NCBI GenBank assembly: GCA_001598975.1
Contig: BBXU01000246.1
Coordinates: forward strand, 1 to 10,598
Direction of reading: 5' to 3'
From: Parachlorella kessleri
Lineage: Eukaryota > Chlorophyta > Trebouxiophyceae > Chlorellales > Chlorellaceae
Length of the DNA: 10,598 nt
Shown: one piece after another, positions 1-6,381 of the stretch
Position numbering within the stretch: position 1 is the first letter of the stretch
Layout of the letters: each line of letters begins with the position of its first letter
Made by a program: the position numbers and the translations under genes
Notes under the pieces: generated by a model
The model's database searches: none
What the model was told of the DNA's origin: nothing
The model's input: the letters and a program-made list of their open reading frames with translations, nothing else

Positions 1-380
1 GGGGGGCTTGTAGAGGTGGCGAGCATGGCTGGTGCGCTCTTGGAAAAGCGCATGCTGCTGACAGCGTAAGTCATTATGGTAGGCATCCGGTGGGTGCCCA
101 TGGGTAAGGTAGACCTTCTGAGACTCTGCATTGCACTGGCAGTGGCGGCGGAAATGGGCTGTGCACCGGTGGAGGAACTCTGGAAGGCAAGACCCTCGCT
201 GCGCAGGGTTGGTGCACGGTGATGCCTGGGACGAGCCTAATTGTTAACCATGCAGGGGGGGGGGGGAGGGAGAGGAGAGGAGGATCCAGGCTGAACAATA
301 GCTATGGATACTGGGAAGGGAGGCTACCTATTTTACAAGCTTAATTTCACCGTGATCATTGAAAGCATGGCTATATGCAG
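1..380 (+). other. Probable intron / unresolved 5' part of the thiamine-phosphate synthase gene
   Basis: The exon at 381 is preceded by a plausible acceptor (CTATATGCAG ending at 380), so at least the bases just before it are intronic. A strong donor-like GTAAGT sits at 66-71, so 1-65 could be the end of an upstream exon. However, none of its three frames resembles the ThiE segment expected there (the usual ...IIGVS-x-T-P... stretch just before the ADGADYLG motif). I therefore do not call an exon. The stretch also holds a 12-base G run at 255-266 followed by a purine-rich GA tract. No other coding signal is seen. Confidence 0.5.
255..266. repeat. Poly-G run, 12 bases
   Basis: Uninterrupted G tract followed by a GA-rich stretch to about 285, in the presumed intron upstream of the thiamine-synthase exon. 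Confidence 0.95.
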
Positions 381-851
381 GCCCTGAAAGCCGAGGCTGA
401 TGGGGCAGACTATCTTGGCGCGGGGGCTGTGTACCCCACCGGGACGAAGGAATCTGATGTAATAGGCTTGGATACCCTGGCACAAATCTGCAAGGTAGGT
501 GCAGCCACCACAGTACAGCACAGCGCAGGACACACCACCACCCCTGCCTTTGGCAGCTGCTGCTCAGCTTGCTCATGCAGAGGTGGCATAAGTGAGTCAT
601 TCAGCTGCCTGGACATCTTGAGGCTGCTGCCAGCATCAATTCTTCATCTTACTCATGTGTAGGCGGTTCGCATCCCGGTGGTGTCGATTGGCGGCATCAA
701 AGCCAGCAATGCCAGCGACGCCATAGCAGCAGGCGCAGCAGGCGCGGCGGTGGTATCTGGAATCTTCGCAGCTGAGAACCCAGCGGATGCTGCCAGGGAG
801 ATCCGCCAAATCGTGGATGAAGCGCTGGCACAGCGTCAGGCTAGCAGCTGA
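381..851 (+). CDS. Thiamine-phosphate synthase, C-terminal part (two exons, 5' partial)
   Basis: ThiE-type TIM-barrel enzymes couple HMP-pyrophosphate with thiazole phosphate to give thiamine phosphate; in plants and green algae this happens in the plastid, often in a protein fused to HMP-phosphate kinase (TH1). Two exons are visible: 381-494 (38 codons, phase 0, donor AAG|GTAGGT) and 663-851 (62 codons plus TGA, acceptor GTGTAG). Joined, they give exactly 100 residues without a frame break. Exon one carries ADYLGAGAVYPTGTK, the family's phosphate-binding stretch with the P-T-x-T-K pattern. Exon two carries PVVSIGGI, the GGI strand of the barrel, then GAAGAAVVSGIF, the terminal phosphate-binding strand, and a final amphipathic helix. 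The N-terminal barrel, transit peptide and any kinase domain are not visible. The sequence is closer to the bacterial-style ThiE pattern than to the Arabidopsis C-terminus as I recall it. Family assignment is firm; whether the protein is mono- or bifunctional cannot be told. Confidence 0.9.
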
Positions 852-943
852 GGTTGAAGGCCATTTGCAAGGAGAGCAAAGGAGAGGATACGTACCCTAA
901 AGGCAGGCAGGCGTATCATATTGATGTGGCAGCACAGCATTGT

Positions 944-1033
944 CCCATAGCCAACAGCTATGCCATACCTTGCCGCTGGTACGCCTAGCAGTACGCTGGG
1001 TGTACAGCCTTTGCCATAGCTGTTGGCTATGGG
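944..1033. repeat. 19-bp perfect inverted repeat with ~52-base spacer
   Basis: The left arm 944-962 (CCCATAGCCAACAGCTATG) and right arm 1015-1033 are exact reverse complements. The 52-base spacer 963-1014 is GC-rich. The repeat lies about 90 bases after the stop of the thiamine gene, so it is probably in its 3' UTR and could fold as a long stem in RNA. It could also be a small fold-back (MITE-like) relic; I see no clear target-site duplication. Confidence 0.85.
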
Positions 1034-1161
1034 CCCAGCTGGCTGGGTAAGCTGGGCTAGGATTGCAAACCTTGTGCGTTGCCCCTAAGGCTAGAGGGGG
1101 GTTACTGTGGAGCATGGTTGTGAAGAAGTCGCCTCCAGTCCGGACCACTTGGACAGCTGCT

Positions 1162-1166
1162 TGTAA
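1162..1166 (+). promoter_or_regulatory. Candidate polyadenylation signal TGTAA
   Basis: TGTAA is the usual chlorophyte nuclear polyadenylation signal. This copy lies 311 bases after the thiamine-gene stop, a reasonable 3' UTR length for these algae. A five-base match occurs often by chance, so this is only suggestive. Confidence 0.3.
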
Positions 1167-1566
1167 TGGCTGTGCCAGGACAGTTTGGGACTTGCTGTGA
1201 GGCCGGAACTCAGGTTAGAATGCATGCCTTTCTGGAACTGAGCGCGATAGACACTGGCACAGGGGTCATTGCAGGCAGTGAATGCCCTCTTCCATGTGTT
1301 CATTGTTTTTCAGTGTTGTGAGCGGGTAGTGCTGTGCTACTTTAATGTCTTTTCCGATGTTGTTGTTGAAGCTCTGGGTTTCCTCATGTGGGGGACTGGT
1401 GGGTCTTTTAGCAGCAAGGGCACCATGAGTTGCCGCAATGGTACGTTATCTCGGTCCATTCTGCAGTTTCATCTGAGTTGATGGATTCCAAAACTACCTA
1501 GTGCCCACCACTGGCAGGGGCGGCAGTGGTAGATACAAGTGCTTAGGCATTGATGCAGTACTGCCA

Positions 1567-1600
1567 CTCAGTGGCTGCTACCATAGTAGCAGCCACTGAG
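1567..1600. repeat. Perfect 15-bp hairpin with 4-base loop
   Basis: Arm 1567-1581 (CTCAGTGGCTGCTAC) and arm 1586-1600 are perfect reverse complements around the loop CATA. It lies about 300 bases upstream of the ZIP start codon. It could be a cruciform-prone promoter or 5' UTR element, a fold-back relic, or part of a transcription terminator-like structure. No T-run follows it, and a bacterial-style terminator is not expected in a nuclear genome. Confidence 0.85.
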
Positions 1601-1895
1601 GAAAATGCCTGCTCGGGCAGCCTGGACCTGTCACCCTGCAAAAGGCTAGGATTCCTAACATTGCGGATCCATAAAGCACCCAGCATACGGCCTGGGCCTG
1701 ACCGCTGTTATAACTAATTAGTGTTGGCAGAGTGAGCCTCTGAACTGTTTGTGGGCTTTGGTACTGCTCACGGTACCGCTAAATCAAGCGTAATCCTCGC
1801 TTGGCGCACGCATCCTGCGCAGCGCAAAATCGAGCTGTCAACCAAATACTTCACATAGGCTAGTTGGTTGAAGAAAGGCTGCAGAACGCAACGCT

Positions 1896-4800
1896 ATGGT
1901 CGCCTCCGGCAACGTTGGCCTGGCCTTCGGCCTAGTCTTTGCTGCGGGCCTGTCTACGACAATCGGCGCCAGTGTCGTCTTCTGCACCAACCTGGCGCAA
2001 CCCAAGCTGCTAGCGGTCTCGCTGGGCTTCGCTGCAGGAGTGATGCTGTGAGTGGCCCAAGCTGCTTTGACTAGTCCCCTCTGCCTCTACGTAGAAGCAA
2101 GTAGTCTACACATTTCCTGGTACACTGACCCAAAGTTGAAGCCACCCTAGACCGTCAGGAAGCATGAAAAGCAGGGGACGCCTTTGGCCTGGCAGGGCTC
2201 ACCAAGTTCTGGTGCCCAACAGTGAGTGTGCAGTAGGGCAAGCGAGGAAGGAGTCGCTGCCTATCTCCCTTAACATGTGTATGTCCACCCTCCCACTGCA
2301 GGTTCGTCTCATTTGCAGAAATCCTGATGAGGAAGTCAGTTGCTGGGTTCAGCGCAGTTAACCTTGATCCTGATGAGTCATACCGTTATGCCATCCTCAC
2401 CTTCTTTGGTGGCATGCTTGCCATTGCGGTCCTGGACAAGGTATGTATGGAACGTGCTGCACCAAGTGGGTGATCAACTCGCAGCAGGAGGTCGCGATTT
2501 AGGAGTGCCACTAACTATACTGTGCTTGAACGTAGCAGCATGTCACCGACCTGCACAAGGTGCAAGCGGCATCCGAGCGTACTGCCTAGGTAGTACTTTC
2601 CTCCCAGGCAAGATGCTGGCTAACATATTGGGCTGGATGCAAGGCATGGCATGGCAACATGTGTCTCCCAGGGACAGCCTTTCTCCTGCTCAATCTGCAG
2701 GTAGTGCACTTGGTGGCGGACTGTGCGACCAGGCGCAGCAGGAACAAGGAGCTGCACACCATTAGCACTGCAAACCTCCTAGGGAACACTGAACCCCAGG
2801 GGGCGGAAGAGGCAACAGCAGCAGCTCAGCCCGATGTTGCAAGGACCTCACCAGACTCTGCTACAAGGGACTGCGCAGGAGAGCGAACCCCGCCTCGGCA
2901 ACAGCGCATGCTTGCAGTCAGCACAGCACAGCGCAGCGGGCCTCAAAGCGGCAGCGCCAGCATGCGTAGGAGCAGTAGTAGCAGCAGCACAGCGATCGAC
3001 CCGGAAACAGCCCAGGGGACTGCTGCTGAGGGCAGCACCTGTGGCTTGGAGGAGCCTTCTGTGATGACTGATATGGATACACATGTGGGGGACGCCCTGC
3101 GTGTGGCTGCCGTGGAAGAGCAGGCCGCACACAGCGGCACCACCTCTCGCCAGGTGGGTGGGCAACCAACCAACCCCACCACAAGCCGTCCGTTCGCTCC
3201 CGGTCTTTGCGGCGGCGCACCAGGCAAACGGACGAATGGCAACATGTTGCACAAAAAAGTAGAGGGTTGGTGGGACTCTCTGTCAGGGCTTGGTTGGGGG
3301 AGCCCTACAGGGCCACCTGGCGGAGTAGAAGCTCGTGGTAGGGCACACTATTCCTAGTGCACGTGTGTATTTCCGTGCATGGGAATAAGAGCACCTGCTG
3401 CATCCATGCGGCAGTGTGTAGTTCTGAACCTGTTGTGAACCTGACCTGCCCATGCTGCTTGCAGCCGCCTGCGGTGGTAGAAATCATGAAGAGCGACCAC
3501 CACAACTGGGCACTTAAGAAAATGGGTGAGTGCACCTGCAAACCTATATATGAATACATAATATGCCCATGCCTCATGTGCACCCGCAGCTGGTCTCCTG
3601 CTCCTCCCAGCACGCTTTGTATATGTGTCAGTGCCACTGCAACCCTGGTTCAGGCAGGCTGCCAGTGTAAAGAGGCCTGGTTGCTCCGCCCCAACCTCTA
3701 TGTGTCAGTACTTCCCAGCCAGGTGTGGTCAAGGACTGCTACTCAGCCTTCCCAAGGGAGCCTTCTGGGCTGCTAAATTCTAACAGCAGGTGCCCGGAAG
3801 CTAGGCTGCTGCAGGTGTACTCACTGGACTTGCAATCTTCATTCACAACTTTCCCGAGGTGTGACGGTCAGTCTTACTGCTGCCCGGCATGGGGGACGGT
3901 GTCTGCCATACCCTAGGAGTAGCTGCACGCGAGCATGGGCCTTGTCCAAGGGCCGGTGTTGCTCAACACTGTCCGCGCACTGTCAGGGGCTGCGACAGTT
4001 GCTGTCCAAGAAGTGGCGACATACACAGTGGGCAGCTCAGTAAATCCGTGCCGATGGTGGTGTCACTGTTTATGGAGAGTTACACACCAGCCTCTGAAGT
4101 GGTCTGCAGGGCCTGGCCACCTTTGTGGGTGCCCTTGCGGATGCGTCCGTGGGTGTGGGCATCGCAATCGCAATTGCGATGCACAACATACCTGAAGGCA
4201 GGTTCCTATCAGATCACTGAATCTCATGGCATTGTGTGTAGGTTATGGACCATGGATAGGGATTCTATCCATGCACATGTGACACGTGGTATGACCTGGA
4301 GGTACTGCTGCGTGTGGACCATTTACCCTCAGCTTGCAAGCCGTGAGGTTGCCTCCCTCGGCTGCTGCAGGGCAGAAGTAGGCGTGACACTGATAAACTG
4401 TATGCTGTGGGTGCAGGGATCTGTGTGGCGATGCCAATCTACTATGCCACTGGCAGCAAATGGAAGGTAAGATGATCTGACCTGTTCTGGGTCGTAACCA
4501 GGCTGGCTTTCCATGGGACACTTGTTTCCCTAACAACGTCGACCTACGGCTGCCTTTTGATCTGTAGGCCTAAACCCTTGCAGACTAGAAGTGACAGGGA
4601 CCCGGGCCTGCTGGCCAGCCTCAATACAACCCCTGGCCACCCTTTGCAGAAGTTCTTTGCAGCAGTGCACTTATAAGAACGCATTGGGCCCTGGTTCCAC
4701 ACCGACCTGCAGGGTTTCGTCTGGGCCCTGCTGTCTGGCGTGTCTGAGCCGGTGGGGGGGCTGATGGGATACCTGGTCCTCCAAGGCAACCAGGATCTGG

Positions 4801-5482
4801 CCTTTGCCATTGTCTTCGGCCTGGTGGCTGGTGAGGCGCTATGAATAATATAGAACAAATCATATCAAAATGAATAATTGCCCAGGTTTTATGGTGAGGC
4901 GGGATGGCTTGCACCGAAAAGGAGGCAGGCCAGCTGAGGGGCGTGTGTGTTGTTGTGAGTCTGCCCGACTTCTTGATGTCTGCTGTCTGCCCTGGAAACC
5001 GGGCTTTCTCTTCAGCCTTGCTCGTCGCAAGCCCTTGATACAACGTGGTGCTTTTGCGCGCAGGCATGATGGTATACATAAGGTAAGCCTGAGTAGAGGC
5101 CGAGCGCTCTGAGGAGGTGGCTGACTTCAACCGTGGATACCTGATTAGCTATCAATGGCATGCACAAATGTAGCTTGTGGTCCCGAGCCAAAGCTTACAG
5201 TACGGGCAATCGCCTGCGGCCTTCCAGTTGCACTCTTTGGCCATGGACATAGGGCCTCTCTATAAGACTATGTATAAGGTGGGCCACTGATAGGAGTTCA
5301 CAGGAACAACACAATGAGGCATAGACTTGCAAGGCTAATGTAATGCTGTCTGTGCCCCCTGCAGTGTCAAGGAACTCATTCCCACGGCACTGCGGTACGA
5401 CCCGGATGACAAGGTGGTGACTACATCTGTCATCGTGGGCATGGCGGTAATGGCGGGCTCTCTACTGCTCTTCACCCTTTGA
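1896..5482 (+). CDS. ZIP-family metal (zinc) transporter, ZupT/GufA-like, ten exons
   Basis: ZIP proteins move Zn2+ and other divalent metals into the cytosol across the plasma or an organelle membrane. Exons: 1896-2047, 2302-2440, 2701-3153, 3465-3525, 3815-3858, 4110-4197, 4417-4466, 4713-4830, 5064-5082, 5365-5482. They sum to 1242 bases in perfect phase (413 residues plus TGA). The ATG has an in-frame TGA at 1869-1871 just upstream and a G at +4. Helix 1 is near residues 6-30; helix 2 near 41-60 includes FVSFAEIL; helix 3 near 82-95. A long Ser/Ala/Gln-rich, His-poor loop (about 98-260) is encoded mostly by one exon. Helix 4 carries HNFPEG (His279, Glu283) and helix 5 HNIPEG (His308, Glu312), the binuclear metal site. 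SGVSEPVGG (337-345) marks helix 6; MVYISVKELIP marks helix 7; helix 8 ends the protein. All introns are GT-AG except 4198-4416, which starts with GC. The motif pair points to the ZupT/GufA group rather than the IRT group. Metal preference and membrane are inferred, not seen. Confidence 0.93.
4198..4416 (+). other. GC-AG intron in the ZIP gene
   Basis: The exon before it ends GAAG at 4197 and the next base pair is GC (GCAGGT). The following exon starts at 4417 after GTGCAG. Only this split keeps HNIPEG joined to [13 protein letters not shown] in frame; using the nearby GT (4202) shifts the frame. A 9-bp hairpin (4251-4273, CATGGATAG with 5-base loop) lies inside. Confidence 0.8.
5064..5082 (+). 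other. 19-base microexon of the ZIP gene
   Basis: Acceptor GCGCAG ends at 5063 and donor GTAAGC begins at 5083. The exon supplies the residues GMMVYIS with both edge codons split. It is needed to connect helix 6 sequence (...FGLVAG) to [11 protein letters not shown] in phase, and its residues fit the start of the conserved helix 7 of this family. Confidence 0.85.
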
Positions 5483-5866
5483 TTAGATCCGCAGCAACAT
5501 AGAACGGGTACTGAGCAATTCAGTTAAGTGACCTTCATTATGCCATGCCTCAGCAACATTTGATTTGCCATGCATCTCTGCAGTGCATTGGAAGCCCTGG
5601 CCCAGGGCCTGTGCGCTACATTGGCATGCCTTACGTCCTGCACTGGCATTTCATAGTTTCATAGACTTTGTGTCTGTGCGTTTGCTGTTTTTAAGAAGGA
5701 AAGGGTGCAACCCAAAAGCAGGGCAGGACGTTCTACGCAAAGCAGTGAAGGACTCCTGTCCACAAATGAAAGGGTGCTATATAAAACGCTGAGGGCATGC
5801 ATATATCGCAGAAAATGCTTGGTGACCAGGGCTGCCGGGTCTTTACCAATGGGTGCCATGTCACAC

Positions 5867-5871
5867 TTACA
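5867..5871 (-). promoter_or_regulatory. Candidate polyadenylation signal TGTAA (minus strand)
   Basis: The plus-strand TTACA reads TGTAA on the minus strand, 510 bases after the FKBP stop codon. This is the nearest match to the chlorophyte signal downstream of that gene. Chance occurrence is likely enough that confidence stays low. Confidence 0.3.
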
Positions 5872-5996
5872 AAACACATATTCGGCCTACGCTGCCTGTT
5901 GGACATGTCACCTGTCTTCTGGATGCTGCTGCCGAAGTGCAATTTGGAGGACTCCTTTTGAGACTATACAATTAACATGCATGGCTGCATATGGCT

Positions 5997-6011
5997 CCCC
6001 CCCCCCCCCCC
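5997..6011. repeat. Poly-C run, 15 bases
   Basis: Uninterrupted C tract in the convergent intergenic region. Length is prone to sequencing and assembly error. Confidence 0.95.
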
Positions 6012-6381
6012 TCCTTGCCGGCCTCTCTGTGTTGACTGCACATCTCAAACCAAAAAAGCCACCCAAAGAACCCTAAGGCCCAGCTTGTAGGTTGCATTAC
6101 TAATGCCATATATCCCCTGGGATCTATCCCCTCTTTGACACATGAATGCCTGCCCACACCAAGAGCCAACCTGGCCCCTGCATGTCAAGCTTGCAAATTG
6201 CCCAGGTCTTCATGCTACCCCGAGCCATGCATCCTTCTGTTGGCCCGTTTCTGGCTCCCCACCACGGTCGCCCCACAACACCATCATCCTATCTGCCCCA
6301 CAGGGCATCACTCAGCGCCCAGCTACGGCTGGGCGGCGAGGCCTGGGAGTATCTATTTATTTATTCATCCGCCTAGTGGCT

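Larger units (their letters stand above)
852..1895. other. Intergenic region between thiamine synthase and ZIP transporter genes
   Basis: No convincing exon is seen on either strand. It should contain the 3' UTR of the thiamine gene and the promoter and 5' UTR of the ZIP gene. It holds two inverted repeats (944-1033 and 1567-1600), listed separately, and a candidate TGTAA polyadenylation signal at 1162. No clear TATA box stands out just upstream of 1896. Short reading frames here have no recognisable family features and are treated as chance. Confidence 0.6.
5483..6381. other. Convergent intergenic region (3' ends of ZIP and FKBP genes)
   Basis: The two stop codons face each other about 900 bases apart. 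No exon is recognisable. It should contain both 3' UTRs. A run of 15 C sits at 5997-6011, and an A/T-rich TATTTATTTATTCATC patch at 6354-6369 lies just past the FKBP stop. A candidate TGTAA for the minus strand is at 5867-5871. I saw no TGTAA on the plus strand after the ZIP stop within this stretch. Confidence 0.6.

Noticed and set aside
1..65. Possible upstream exon of the thiamine synthase ending at a GTAAGT donor
   Set aside because: None of the three frames shows ThiE or HMP-phosphate kinase motifs expected next to ADGADYLG, so the donor alone is not enough.
2659..3357. 232-codon open reading frame taken as a stand-alone gene
   Set aside because: Its central part is exon three of the ZIP transporter (2701-3153); the rest is flanking intron read through by chance.
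3357..4470. Several open reading frames of 60-190 codons on both strands
   Set aside because: They lie in ZIP introns or in wrong frames over its exons; none shows family motifs, and the spliced model explains the coding signal.
4544..5130. Minus-strand reading frames of 104 and 169 codons
   Set aside because: Antisense to ZIP exons eight and nine, low-complexity composition typical of GC-rich shadow frames, no recognisable domain.
6350..6370. AATAAA-like sequence on the minus strand just after the FKBP stop as poly(A) signal
   Set aside because: It lies under 40 bases from the stop, and chlorophytes mainly use TGTAA rather than AATAAA.
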